Shown: in pieces, positions 15,191 through 22,917 of the stretch
Position numbering within the stretch: position 1 is the first letter of the stretch
Layout of the letters: each line of letters begins with the position of its first letter
Assembly: GCF_004522235.1 (NCBI RefSeq)
Contig: NZ_SDLT01000042.1
Span: 43,676-91,875, forward strand
Source: Amycolatopsis nivea
GTDB lineage: Bacteria > Actinomycetota > Actinomycetes > Mycobacteriales > Pseudonocardiaceae
DNA length: 48,200 nucleotides
Direction of reading: 5' to 3'
Program-made: the position numbers and the translations under genes
The notes under the pieces: generated by a model
What the model saw: only the letters and a program-made list of their open reading frames with translations
Database searches by the model: none
What the model was told of the DNA's origin: nothing

Positions 15191-15540
15191 GACGGTGGTG
15201 CCGTGCCGCTGCATGGCGGACTGTGCCTCGCGCCGCCGAATCAGGTGGCGTCCGGGGATGTGGCGGCGGGGGTGTGGTGAGGTTGCCGCCGCGCCGCTGC
15301 GTGGCGAACTGGGCCCGCGCTGCTGGTCCGCGCCGCTGAATCGGGCGGCGTGCCGGGATGTGGCAGCGGGGGTGTCGGTGAACCTGCCGTCGCGCCGTTG
15401 AATCGGAGGACCGTGCCGCCGTCGCCCTGTGCGGGGTGTTTCGGCAGCAGCGTTGCGCGGGTTGGTCCGGTCGCCGTGCGCCGCGGCGGATGTTGCGGCG
15501 AAGTCGATGTTGGGTCGAACCCACCTCGCGCGAGCATCGT

Positions 15541-15707
15541 TAGGTTCGGCCTAGATGCACGGAAGCGAGTTAGGCCCGACCTAGGCTCACGGGCGCCGGG
15601 GCTGGGTTCGACCTAGCTTCACCGCAGCCGACTAGGTCCGACCTAGACTCACGGCGGCGAGTTGGGTCCGACCTAGATTCACAGCCAGCGGACTAGGTCC
15701 GACCTAA
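15541..15707. repeat. 30-bp tandem array with palindromic core, copy 2 (inverted)
   Basis: Cores of the type TAGGTCCGACCTAG start at 15541, 15571, 15603, 15633, 15663 and 15694, with steps of 30, 32, 30, 30 and 31. The filler carries CTCACGG or TTCAC. Read on the minus strand it matches the array at 10927-11071, including the position of the GTGAG block, so it is the same family in opposite orientation. The palindrome is more complete here than in copy 1. Confidence 0.85.
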
Positions 15708-15865
15708 GCCGAGGCACCCAACCGGAGTGACCGTTGTCACCCCGACAACCGGCGTCGAGATAACCGCGGCCAAACCCGCCCCACCCGGGCCTGACCAGCA
15801 GTCATGTCACAGTGCCGGGTTTTGGGGGAGCGGGCGGCGTGGGCGGTTTGCCGTAAGCTGGCTGC

Positions 15866-16165
15866 GTGCTGGTTGCCGAATGGATCCTCAGGGTCATCCA
15901 CTGGGGCAGCGCCTTGGTCGGGCTCTTCGCCTTCGTTCACGCGCTGCTCCAGCGAGCCGACGCGTACTCGGCGGCCGATCGCAAGACCAAGCCGGTCTGG
16001 ATGTTGATCACTGGCGTGGCCACGGTCGCCCTGGTGTTGTTCCCGCTGCAGGGGAACGGGGTCGGGTTCATCTTCTGGGTGCCCGCGATGGCGGCGGCGC
16101 TCGTCTACATCGTCGACGTGCGGCCGAAGCTCATCGAGGTTCAGCGAGGCCACCGCAACTGGTGA
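15866..16165 (+). CDS. DUF2516 family small membrane protein (Rv0476-like)
   Basis: 99 residues with about three hydrophobic segments (ILRVIHWGSALVGLFAFVHA, WMLITGVATVALVLF, FIFWVPAMAAALVYIVDV) and a short polar end (RPKLIEVQRGHRNW). This is the DUF2516 family, represented by Rv0476 next to hbhA in M. tuberculosis. The GTG at 15866 is the only well-placed start. Function unknown; conserved linkage to HbhA suggests an envelope role. Its separation from hbhA by non-coding repeats means it needs its own promoter here. Confidence 0.85.
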   Translation: MLVAEWILRVIHWGSALVGLFAFVHALLQRADAYSAADRKTKPVWMLITGVATVALVLFPLQGNGVGFIFWVPAMAAALVYIVDVRPKLIEVQRGHRNW

Positions 16166-16196
16166 CCGGGAAGCCCGGCGGATTACATTCGGGCTG

Positions 16197-16742
16197 GTGA
16201 CCACCTGGACTATCGCCGGAAGCCTCACTGTCGTTCCCGCGCCGACCCGTACTGACCTGCTTGCCGAACCCGTCTCCAAGGCGCTTGCCGCGATGCCCGC
16301 GCCGGACGAGGTCGGCGTCACTGAGATCGATCCGGAGCTCGCTGACACCGCCGCGTTCTGCGAGGCGTACGGGTCGCCGTTGACTGCCTCCGCGAACTGC
16401 GTTGTTGTCGCTGGCAAGCGGGCCGGGGAGGTCCGGTTCGCCGCGGCGCTCGTGCTCGCGACCACCCGCGCCGACGTCAACGGTGTCATCAAGCGCCGCC
16501 TCGACGTGCGGAAGGCGTCCTTCGCGCCGATGGACGAGGCCGTTTCCCTTACCGGCATGGAGTACGGCGGCATCACGCCGGTCGGGCTGCCCGCGGACTG
16601 GCCGATCCTCATCGACCAAGCCGTCGCGGACGCGCCGGAGCTGGTGATCGGCAGCGGGATCCGCGGCAGCAAGCTCCTGATCTCCGGTGCGGCGCTCGCT
16701 GGGCTGCCGAACGCCGAGGTCATCGACGGGCTCGCGCGCTGA
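16197..16742 (+). CDS. YbaK/aminoacyl-tRNA deacylase-domain protein
   Basis: 181 residues. The region from about 45 to the end fits the YbaK/ProX editing-domain fold: NCVVVAGKRAGEVRFAAALVLATTRAD, then KRRLDVRKASFAPMDEAVSLTGMEYGGITPVGLP and VIGSGIRGSKLLISGAAL. The GGITPVG segment is the family hallmark. Such proteins hydrolyse mischarged tRNA in trans (for example Cys- or Ala-tRNA-Pro). The GTG start at 16197 follows DUF2516 by 31 bases. The HAL-like gene starts 10 bases after its stop, so they are probably co-transcribed. Confidence 0.85.
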   Translation: MTTWTIAGSLTVVPAPTRTDLLAEPVSKALAAMPAPDEVGVTEIDPELADTAAFCEAYGSPLTASANCVVVAGKRAGEVRFAAALVLATTRADVNGVIKRRLDVRKASFAPMDEAVSLTGMEYGGITPVGLPADWPILIDQAVADAPELVIGSGIRGSKLLISGAALAGLPNAEVIDGLAR

Positions 16743-16752
16743 ACTGTCCACA

Positions 16753-18141
16753 GTGGACGAACCAGTCGAGATCAGCCCGGCGGCCCTCCAGAAGCTGAAG
16801 CAGCAGCGCGAGGCGATGCTGGCCGCGCTGGGCCAGGACAGCCCCGTCTACGGCGTCAACACCGGGATGGGGCGGCTTGCCGGGACCCGGCTCACCGCCG
16901 CGCAGCAGGCTGACCATCAGCGCAATCTGCTGGTCGGCCGGGCGGTCGGCGGGAAGCCGTGGTTGTCGCCGGAGTTGACCCGGGCGTTGCTGTGCATGCG
17001 GCTGCGCGGGTTTCTCCGCGGCGACGCGGCGGTCAGTCCCGAGCTGGTCAGCTTCCTAGCAGACCGGATCAACGACGGGTTCCTCCCGGCCGTCCCGCGC
17101 GACAGCCTCGGCAGCGCCGGCGAGATCATCCCGCTGGCGCACGCGTTCCAGGCGTTCGTCGGGCTCGGCACGGTCATCGAGGACGGTGCCGAGGTCCCGG
17201 CGGCGGAAGCGTTAAGCCGGCGCGGGGTGCGGCCGTTCGTGCTGGGGCCGAAGGAGGGGGCGAGCCTGATTCAAGGTTCGCCGCTGGCCGAGGCGTACGC
17301 GTGGGTGTGCGGCAGGAGGCTGCGTCGGCTGATCGATTGGCAGACGGTCTGCGCGGCGATCACCGTGGACGTTCTTGGTGCGCCGCAAGCGATCTACCGC
17401 GGCACCCGCATCGAGGAACTCATCGAAGGGGCCGCCACCAACAAGAGCGTCGTGCAGGCGCCGATCTCGGTGCGAGTCGGGCCGAAGGTGCTTGAATACG
17501 TCAGCCGGACGGTCGAGGAACTCCGGGAAACCTTGCAGGAGTCCTGGGAAACCCCGGCGGACTCGCCGGGCTTCGTCAACGGCGAGTTCGTCCCGACGAC
17601 CGGCTATCACGCCGCCGCGCTCGGGCTTCGGATGGACGCGGTCAAGGCAGCCCTCGTCCACGCGGCGGAAGTTTCGGTCCAGCGGCTTCACCGCCTCCTC
17701 GACCCGCAGTTCAGCGGGTTGCCGCCGCAGCTCGCGGTGGATCCGGGGCCGCAGGCGGGGCTTACGCCGTTGCACAAACGCGCGGCTGGCGAGCTGCATG
17801 CGATGCGTCGCCTGGCCGCACCGGCGACGCTCGGGTCGCTGGACACTTCCGCTGGTCAGGAGGACGTGCAAGCGTTTGCCAGCAAGGCTGGCGCCGAGTT
17901 GGAGACGGTTATCAAGAGCTTCTTCGCCATCACCGCGTGCGAGCTGATCGCGGGGCGGCAGGCGCGGTATCTGCTCAAGACCCCAGGCGCGCCGAGGCTG
18001 GCTGACACCTACGCCTGGCTCGCGGCGAGGATCGAGCCGGTGGTGGTCGATCGGTCGCTGGGGCCGGAGATCGACCAGCTCGCCGAAGCGTGTCTCACGA
18101 GTCCCGACGGGCCTGTTGAAGTGCGAGACCGCGAGGCGTAG
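16753..18141 (+). CDS. Histidine/aromatic ammonia-lyase homologue lacking the MIO serine
   Basis: 462 residues from the GTG at 16753, shorter at the N-terminus than the usual ~510. The fold is clear: YGVNTGMGRLAG (Y33), DSLGSAGEIIPLAHAF, GPKEGASLIQG, GQEDVQAFASKA (E370). But the MIO triad Ala-Ser-Gly is Ser121-Ala122-Gly123, so the central serine that becomes dehydroalanine is missing. Other active-site positions also differ: the SH after QxNLL is G62-R63, the Asn of the NGT motif is Gln174, and the Tyr of the QDxYSxR motif is Ile238 (Arg241 is kept). It is probably not an ammonia-lyase; a binding or regulatory role is inference. Its end overlaps the convergent permease gene by 47 bases. Confidence 0.8.
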   Translation: MDEPVEISPAALQKLKQQREAMLAALGQDSPVYGVNTGMGRLAGTRLTAAQQADHQRNLLVGRAVGGKPWLSPELTRALLCMRLRGFLRGDAAVSPELVSFLADRINDGFLPAVPRDSLGSAGEIIPLAHAFQAFVGLGTVIEDGAEVPAAEALSRRGVRPFVLGPKEGASLIQGSPLAEAYAWVCGRRLRRLIDWQTVCAAITVDVLGAPQAIYRGTRIEELIEGAATNKSVVQAPISVRVGPKVLEYVSRTVEELRETLQESWETPADSPGFVNGEFVPTTGYHAAALGLRMDAVKAALVHAAEVSVQRLHRLLDPQFSGLPPQLAVDPGPQAGLTPLHKRAAGELHAMRRLAAPATLGSLDTSAGQEDVQAFASKAGAELETVIKSFFAITACELIAGRQARYLLKTPGAPRLADTYAWLAARIEPVVVDRSLGPEIDQLAEACLTSPDGPVEVRDREA

Positions 18142-18808
18142 CCAGCTTGGTCAACAAAGCGAACAGGCCCTCGCACACCAGCGCCAGGATCACCACCGCA
18201 AGACCGCCGCCGAAGATTTCGCCGTGGCCCTGCTCGCCGAGGGCGAAGCCGTCGACGATGTAGCGGCCCAGACCGCCGCCGTCGTTGACGATCGCGCCGA
18301 TCGCGACCGTCGCGATCAGTTGCAGGAACGCCACTCGCGCGGCGGCCACGATCACCGGCGACGACAGCGGCAGTTCCACGCGCAGCATGATCTGCCATTC
18401 GCGGTACCCGGTGCCGCGCGCCGCGTCGACGACTTCCTGTTCCACCTGCACCACGCCCGCGTAGGTGTTGGTGAACAGCGGCGGCAGCGCCAGCGCGACG
18501 AGCGCGAGCAGCAGCGGCCAGAAGTCCGTGTTCGCGCCCCACCGGCTGGCCAGGAACCAGAACAGGATGATCAGCCCGAAGCTCGGGATCGCGCGGCCGA
18601 TGTTCACCGCGCTGCTCGCCAGGAACTGGCCGCGCCGGTAGTGCGCGAGCCACAGCGCGAACGGGACGGTCAGGACGATCGAGATCGCCAGCGCCAGCGC
18701 GGAGAACCACAGATGCTGCACGGTCCGGAACGGAATCCCGGCCGGATCGGTCCAGCTCCAGCGGTTCGGGTCGGCGAGCCAGTGGCCCAGCTGCTCGAAA
18801 AAGCTCAT
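18095..18808 (-). CDS. Osmoprotectant ABC transporter permease (OpuC/ProW type)
   Basis: 237 residues, about five to six membrane spans, with the binding-protein-dependent permease motif EVVDAARGTGYREWQIMLRVELPLSSPVI (EAA loop) around residues 120-150. The GLGRYIVDGFALG segment is typical of glycine-betaine/choline systems. The ATG at 18808 overlaps the stop of the preceding permease gene by four bases, so the two are coupled. It forms the membrane channel with that permease, fed by the divergent binding protein at 19638. No ATP-binding subunit gene is adjacent. Confidence 0.88.
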   Translation of the reverse strand: MSFFEQLGHWLADPNRWSWTDPAGIPFRTVQHLWFSALALAISIVLTVPFALWLAHYRRGQFLASSAVNIGRAIPSFGLIILFWFLASRWGANTDFWPLLLALVALALPPLFTNTYAGVVQVEQEVVDAARGTGYREWQIMLRVELPLSSPVIVAAARVAFLQLIATVAIGAIVNDGGGLGRYIVDGFALGEQGHGEIFGGGLAVVILALVCEGLFALLTKLATPRGLALQQARRDS

Positions 18809-19497
18809 CGAACGGCCCTCCGCGCCCACGGGGCCAGCGCGCGTTCGCTCAGCCACAGCAGGAAATCGACGAACACGGCCAGCGCGATCGACAGCACGAT
18901 GCCGACGATGATCGGGCTCGGGTTGGGGATCGGCGTCTGGATGCCTGCCCGGATGAAGTAGCCGAGCCCGCCCTTGCCGAGCAGCGACGTGACGGTGACC
19001 AGGCCGATCGTCGTCACCGCGGCCACCCGCAGCCCGGCGATCACCACCGGCAGCGCGAGCGGCAGCTCCACCTGCCACAACAGCCGCCGCGGCGTGAAGC
19101 CCATCCCGATCGCCGCTTCGCGCACTTCGGTCGGCACCTGCTGCACGCCGGTCACGATGTTGCGGATCAGGATCAGCAGCGTGTACGTCGCCAGCGGGAT
19201 GACCGACGTGGCGAAGGAGAACCCGAGCAGCGGAACCAGCAGCGCGAACGCGCCGAGGCTCGGGATCACGTAGAGCGCGCCCGCCGTGCCGATCACGAAC
19301 GGATAGAACCAGCGGTAGCGCAGGCACAGCGTGGCCAGCGCGAGCGAGAGCACGAGGCCGACGCCGAGCGCGGTCGCGGTGAGGGCGACGTGCTCGCCGA
19401 GCCGCTGAAGAATCGCGTCAGCGTTGCGTTCGACCCACCGCCATTCGAAGAGGGGACGGCTGCTGTCGGCCAGCAGCGGGGTCGCGGACGCGTGCAC
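18805..19497 (-). CDS. Osmoprotectant ABC transporter permease (OpuC/ProW type)
   Basis: 230 residues with five to six membrane spans and the EAA loop EVREAAIGMGFTPRRLLWQVELPLALPVVIAG near residues 122-153. The core SLLGKGGLGYFIRAGIQT is diagnostic of the betaine/carnitine/choline permease family. It pairs with the overlapping downstream permease to form a heterodimer. The ATG at 19497 is 141 bases from the start of the divergent lipoprotein gene, so the transporter is controlled from a shared gap. Confidence 0.88.
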   Translation of the reverse strand: MHASATPLLADSSRPLFEWRWVERNADAILQRLGEHVALTATALGVGLVLSLALATLCLRYRWFYPFVIGTAGALYVIPSLGAFALLVPLLGFSFATSVIPLATYTLLILIRNIVTGVQQVPTEVREAAIGMGFTPRRLLWQVELPLALPVVIAGLRVAAVTTIGLVTVTSLLGKGGLGYFIRAGIQTPIPNPSPIIVGIVLSIALAVFVDFLLWLSERALAPWARRAVR

Positions 19498-19637
19498 GGC
19501 GCGACCTTACCCCGATCGAGCGACAATATTCCGGCCCGTGAGATTCCGTGGCGAGGATTCCTAACCAGTGGTTTCTGTCGGGGGTCGCGGTTAGGGTCCA
19601 TTCCCACTAACGAGTGAACTGAGGAGTGTGGGGACAC

Positions 19638-20555
19638 GTGCGCTGGACCCGGAACATCCGAGTGGCCGCGCTGCTGGCGACGGCCGCGCTCGGCTTGACC
19701 GCGTGCGGTGGGGGAAGCGACCAGCCGGCCGCGCCGAGCAAGGGCGGCGCTCCGATCGTCGTCGCCTCGTTCAACTTCACCGACAGCCAGATCCTTGCCG
19801 AGATCTACGCGGGCGCGCTGGAGGCCAAGGGCTATCCGGTCACCCGGAAGCTGAATCTCGGCTCGCGGGAGCTGGTCTACCCGTCGCTCAAATCCGGCGA
19901 ACTGCAGTTCCTGCCGGAGTACCAGGGCGCGGCGATCACGACCGGCTTCGGCAAGGAAGCCACCAAGGACGCCAAGGCCGAGCACGAACAGCTGGAGAAG
20001 CTTTTCGCGCCCGAGGGCGTCGGGCTGCTGAACTACGCGGCAGCCGAGGACAAGAACACCTACATCGTGAAGGCCGACCTCGCGAAGTCGAAGGGCATCG
20101 CGTCGATCAGCGACCTGAAGAAGCTCGACAAGGTCGTGATGGCCGGTCCGCCGGAGTGCGAGAAGCGGCTGCCGTGCTTCCAGGGCTTCAAGGACGTCTA
20201 CAAGCTGACGAACGCGACTTTCCAGACCGTGCAGGAGGCCGGGCCGCGCGTGCAGCAGCTCAACTCCGGCGCGGTCACGGTGATCCCGGTCGACTCGGTC
20301 AGCCCGCTGGTCGGCGACCCGCAGTACGTCGCGCTCAAGGACGACCTCGCCATCGTGCCCACCGAGAACGTGGTGCCCGCGGTGAACAAGAAGGTGCTCG
20401 ACGCGCGCGGCGCGGACTTCGCGAACGTCGTCAACGCGGTCAGCGCGAAGCTCACCACGGACGGCATGCGCGAGCTGAACAAGCGGGTCGACGCGGACGG
20501 CGAACCCGCGGCCGACGTGGCGAAGGACTGGCTGAAGCAGCAGGGCCTCTCCTGA
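19638..20555 (+). CDS. Osmoprotectant-binding lipoprotein (OpuAC/OsmX-like)
   Basis: 305 residues from the GTG at 19638, with GAGGAG eleven bases upstream. The signal peptide ends in the lipobox LTAC (Cys23). The mature part matches quaternary-amine binding proteins: FNFTDSQILAEIYAGALEAKG, LGSRELVYPSLKSGELQFLPEYQGAA, and a C-terminal GMRELNKRVDADGEPAADVAKDWL. It delivers glycine betaine, choline or similar to the two permeases encoded divergently. A 14-bp hairpin follows. A GTG at 19626 is possible but overlaps the ribosome site. Confidence 0.88.
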   Translation: MRWTRNIRVAALLATAALGLTACGGGSDQPAAPSKGGAPIVVASFNFTDSQILAEIYAGALEAKGYPVTRKLNLGSRELVYPSLKSGELQFLPEYQGAAITTGFGKEATKDAKAEHEQLEKLFAPEGVGLLNYAAAEDKNTYIVKADLAKSKGIASISDLKKLDKVVMAGPPECEKRLPCFQGFKDVYKLTNATFQTVQEAGPRVQQLNSGAVTVIPVDSVSPLVGDPQYVALKDDLAIVPTENVVPAVNKKVLDARGADFANVVNAVSAKLTTDGMRELNKRVDADGEPAADVAKDWLKQQGLS

Positions 20556-20566
20556 CCTTCTCGGGA

Positions 20567-20598
20567 GCGGCGATCCCGGTGCGAACCGGGATCGCCGC
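20567..20598 (+). terminator. Intrinsic-type terminator after the binding-protein gene
   Basis: Perfect 14-bp stem: 20567-20580 pairs with 20585-20598 around a GCGA tetraloop, 11 bases after the stop. There is no U-run, as usual for GC-rich actinobacteria. Confidence 0.75.
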
Positions 20599-20651
20599 CC
20601 CTCACCCCATGTGCGAAGGTGACCTCGGCGGAACCCTGAGGAGGAAACGAC

Positions 20652-21086
20652 ATGGGCAAGGTCACGGCCACCGCGGAGCGCACGATCGACGCGCCGGTGG
20701 AACGCGTGCGTGAGCTGGTCGCGGACTACGCCGAGACCCGGCCGAAGCTGCTCACCGAGCACTACCGCGACTACGAGGTCAGCGAGGGCGGCGTCGGCGC
20801 CGGCACGAAGGCCAGCTGGAAGCTGCAGGCCACGTCCAAGCGAGTGCGCGACGTCGCGGCCACGGTGACCGAGCCGTCGCCCGGCACCTTCGTCGAGACC
20901 GATGCGAACTCCAGCATGGTCACCACCTGGACCGTCACCGCCTCCGGCGAGCGTTCCCTCGTCCGCATCGAGACCAGCTGGGACGGCGCGGGCGGCATCG
21001 GCGGCTTCTTCGAGAAGACCTTCGCGCCGGGCGGGCTGAAGAAGATCTACGACGGCGTGCTCGGCAAGCTCGCGGAGATCGTGTAG
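20652..21086 (+). CDS. SRPBCC-family protein
   Basis: 144 residues in the START/SRPBCC (polyketide cyclase/dehydrase-like) fold: VTATAERTIDAPVERVRELVADYA at the N-terminus, a beta-rich middle (TFVETDANSSMVTTWTVTAS) and the long C-terminal helix (LKKIYDGVLGKLAEIV). These proteins bind a small hydrophobic ligand; which one is not visible. It has a clear GAGGAAACGAC ATG start. It stands between two hairpins, so it is likely a single-gene transcript. Confidence 0.85.
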   Translation: MGKVTATAERTIDAPVERVRELVADYAETRPKLLTEHYRDYEVSEGGVGAGTKASWKLQATSKRVRDVAATVTEPSPGTFVETDANSSMVTTWTVTASGERSLVRIETSWDGAGGIGGFFEKTFAPGGLKKIYDGVLGKLAEIV

Positions 21087-21117
21087 CGCTGGCCACAACC
21101 CCGGGGACAATCGGAAT

Positions 21118-21160
21118 GCGCGCCCCGGTTTCTCCGTTGGCCGGATAGACCGGGGCGCGC
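21118..21160 (+). terminator. Terminator-like hairpin after the SRPBCC gene
   Basis: Perfect 12-bp arms GCGCGCCCCGGT (21118-21129) and ACCGGGGCGCGC (21149-21160) with a 19-base loop, 32 bases after the stop. It separates the SRPBCC gene from the oxidoreductase gene. Confidence 0.65.
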
Positions 21161-21200
21161 GCCCCGCTTCAATCCAGCTTGAACGAAACGGAGTTCGACG

Positions 21201-22214
21201 GTGAACGCACCCACAGCGACTGAGATCCGGCTCGCGGCCCGCCCGCACGGCGTCCCGACCATGGACAATTTCGACATCGTCGAGACCGAGGTGCCGAAGC
21301 CGGGTCCCGGGCAGATCCTGGTGCGCAACCTCGTGATGAGCGTCGACCCGGCGATGCGCGGCCGGATGAACGACGTGAAGTCCTACTCGCCGCCCTTCGT
21401 GGTCGGCGAGGCCATGCAGGGCGGCGCGGTCGGCGAGGTCATCGAGTCCACTGTGGACGACTTCGCGGTCGGCGATCACGTGCTGCACCAGGCGGGCTGG
21501 CGCACGCACGCGGTGCTCGACGCCAAGCGAGCGGTCAAAGTGGACGATTCGGTCGCGCCGCTTTCGACCTACCTCGGCGTGCTCGGGATGCCGGGTCTGA
21601 CCGCGTACGCCGGGCTGCTGGTGAGCGCGGAGTTCAAGGAAGGCGACACGGTTTTCGTCTCCGGCGCGGCCGGTGCGGTCGGCTCGCTCGTCGGCCAGCT
21701 GGCCCGGCTCAAGGGCGCCAAGCGCGTGATCGGCAGCGCGGGTTCGGCGGAGAAGGTCCGCTACCTCACCGAGGAGCTGGGCTTCGACGCCGCCTTCAAC
21801 TACAAGGACGGACCGGTCGCCGAGCAGCTCGCCGCGGCCGCGCCCGAGGGCATCGACGTCTACTTCGACAACGTCGGCGGCGAGCACCTCGAGGCCGCGA
21901 TCGCGTCGATGAACCTGCACGGCCGGATCGCCATCTGCGGCATGATCTCGCAGTACAACGCCACCGAGCCGACCCCGGCGCCGCGCAACCTGGTGCAGCT
22001 CATCGCGAAGCGGATCACCATGCGCGGCCTGCTCGTGCTGGACCACTGGCACCTGATGCAGGAGTTCGTCGCCGAGGTCGCGCCGCTCGTGGCGTCCGGC
22101 GAGATCAAGTACTCGGAGACCTTTGTGGACGGCATCCGCAACGCGCCGGACGCGTTCCTCGGCCTGCTCAGCGGGGCCAACACCGGCAAAATGCTGGTGC
22201 GCCTCAGCTCCTGA
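21201..22214 (+). CDS. NADP-dependent MDR-family oxidoreductase
   Basis: 337 residues of the zinc-free medium-chain dehydrogenase group (leukotriene B4 12-hydroxydehydrogenase, 2-alkenal and curcumin reductase). Motifs: VMSVDPAMRGRMND, a nucleotide-binding VFVSGAAGAVGSLVGQLARLKG near residues 150-172, FDAAFNYKDG, and DVYFDNVGGEHLEAAI. Zinc ligands are absent, as expected. It likely reduces alpha,beta-unsaturated carbonyls with NADPH. GTG start at 21201 with GAAACGGAG upstream. Its end overlaps the convergent dehalogenase gene by 11 bases. Confidence 0.9.
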   Translation: MNAPTATEIRLAARPHGVPTMDNFDIVETEVPKPGPGQILVRNLVMSVDPAMRGRMNDVKSYSPPFVVGEAMQGGAVGEVIESTVDDFAVGDHVLHQAGWRTHAVLDAKRAVKVDDSVAPLSTYLGVLGMPGLTAYAGLLVSAEFKEGDTVFVSGAAGAVGSLVGQLARLKGAKRVIGSAGSAEKVRYLTEELGFDAAFNYKDGPVAEQLAAAAPEGIDVYFDNVGGEHLEAAIASMNLHGRIAICGMISQYNATEPTPAPRNLVQLIAKRITMRGLLVLDHWHLMQEFVAEVAPLVASGEIKYSETFVDGIRNAPDAFLGLLSGANTGKMLVRLSS

Positions 22215-22863
22215 CGATTTCGTCAGCCAGCTCGGGCATCGTCGCCGCGGTGTAGGTCGCGGCGGGGAGCCCGGGCAGCGGATGGACTCCGGGACGCGCG
22301 AGCAGCGCGGTCCGGAGTCCTGCCGCTTGTGCTCCGGCGATGTCCCAGCCGTGCGCGGCGACCATCACCGCTTGGCCGGGTTCGACGCCGAAGGCACGCA
22401 GCACCTGGAGATACGGCTCCGGTGCCGGTTTGAGCCTGCTGACCTGCTGCGCGGAGAAGATCCGGTCGAATTTCGTTGCCAGGCCAGCGTTCTGCAGCTG
22501 CGCCTCGGCGGTGGCGAGCGGCGAATTCGTGAGGGCGACGACCTGGTGTCCGGCCTGGCGCAAGCGGTCCAGGCCGGGTACGACGTCGGCGTGCGCGGGC
22601 AGGGTGCGCAGGCCGTCGCCGACCTTCACCAGCTCGACGTCGGTCAGTTCATGGCCGTGCCGCGCGCACACGGCGGCCGCGGCTTCCCCGGCGATCTGCG
22701 CGAAATCGCGGTACTGGCCGGCCGCGGTCACCGTGAGCACGGTGTGGATCGCGAGCGCGAACCATTCCTGACGCGCTTCCGGATCTCCGGTGAGCTGGGT
22801 GAACAGCGGGTCGAGCGCGGTCAGGTCGAGCAGCGTCTCGTTGACGTCGAACACGCACAGCAT
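22204..22863 (-). CDS. HAD-type haloacid dehalogenase-like hydrolase
   Basis: 219 residues. HAD motif I FDVNETLLD with nucleophile D6, motif II ALTNS near residue 110, the motif III lysine in VSRLKPAPEPYL, and motif IV AAHGWDIAGAQ. The FDVNETLLD and AHGWD strings are typical of type II 2-haloacid dehalogenases and their close phosphatase relatives. The substrate could be a haloacid or a small phosphate ester. It is a single gene between convergent and same-strand neighbours. Confidence 0.88.
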   Translation of the reverse strand: MLCVFDVNETLLDLTALDPLFTQLTGDPEARQEWFALAIHTVLTVTAAGQYRDFAQIAGEAAAAVCARHGHELTDVELVKVGDGLRTLPAHADVVPGLDRLRQAGHQVVALTNSPLATAEAQLQNAGLATKFDRIFSAQQVSRLKPAPEPYLQVLRAFGVEPGQAVMVAAHGWDIAGAQAAGLRTALLARPGVHPLPGLPAATYTAATMPELADEIVRS

Positions 22864-22917
22864 CGCGCCTCCAGCCGGTGAACCGCTTGCGTACCAGGGT
22901 CCTCCGTCAGTCGCGGG

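Larger units (their letters stand above)
14783..15865. other. 1.1-kb non-coding repeat tract between HbhA and DUF2516 genes
   Basis: No credible gene on either strand. It holds, in order: a 49-bp tandem array (14941-15190), imperfect longer direct repeats beginning AATC(A/G)GG at 15239, 15339 and 15400 with shared GATGTGGC(G/A)GCGGGGGTGT, and the inverted 30-bp array (15541-15707). The sequence GTTGGTCCGGTCGCCGTG occurs near 14919 and again near 15463. The + strand is G/T-rich as at 7766-8840. Open frames over it follow the repeats through all phases. A GTTGTC/GACAAC inverted repeat sits at about 15733-15749. Confidence 0.65.

Noticed and set aside
14818..15401. Trp/Gly/Cys-rich repeat proteins predicted over the 49-bp array
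   Set aside because: The period is not a multiple of three; the same DNA gives the same peptides in all three frames in turn.
19293..22052. 919-codon minus-strand frame over the binding protein, SRPBCC and oxidoreductase genes
   Set aside because: All three + strand genes are recognised families; the minus frame has no domain.
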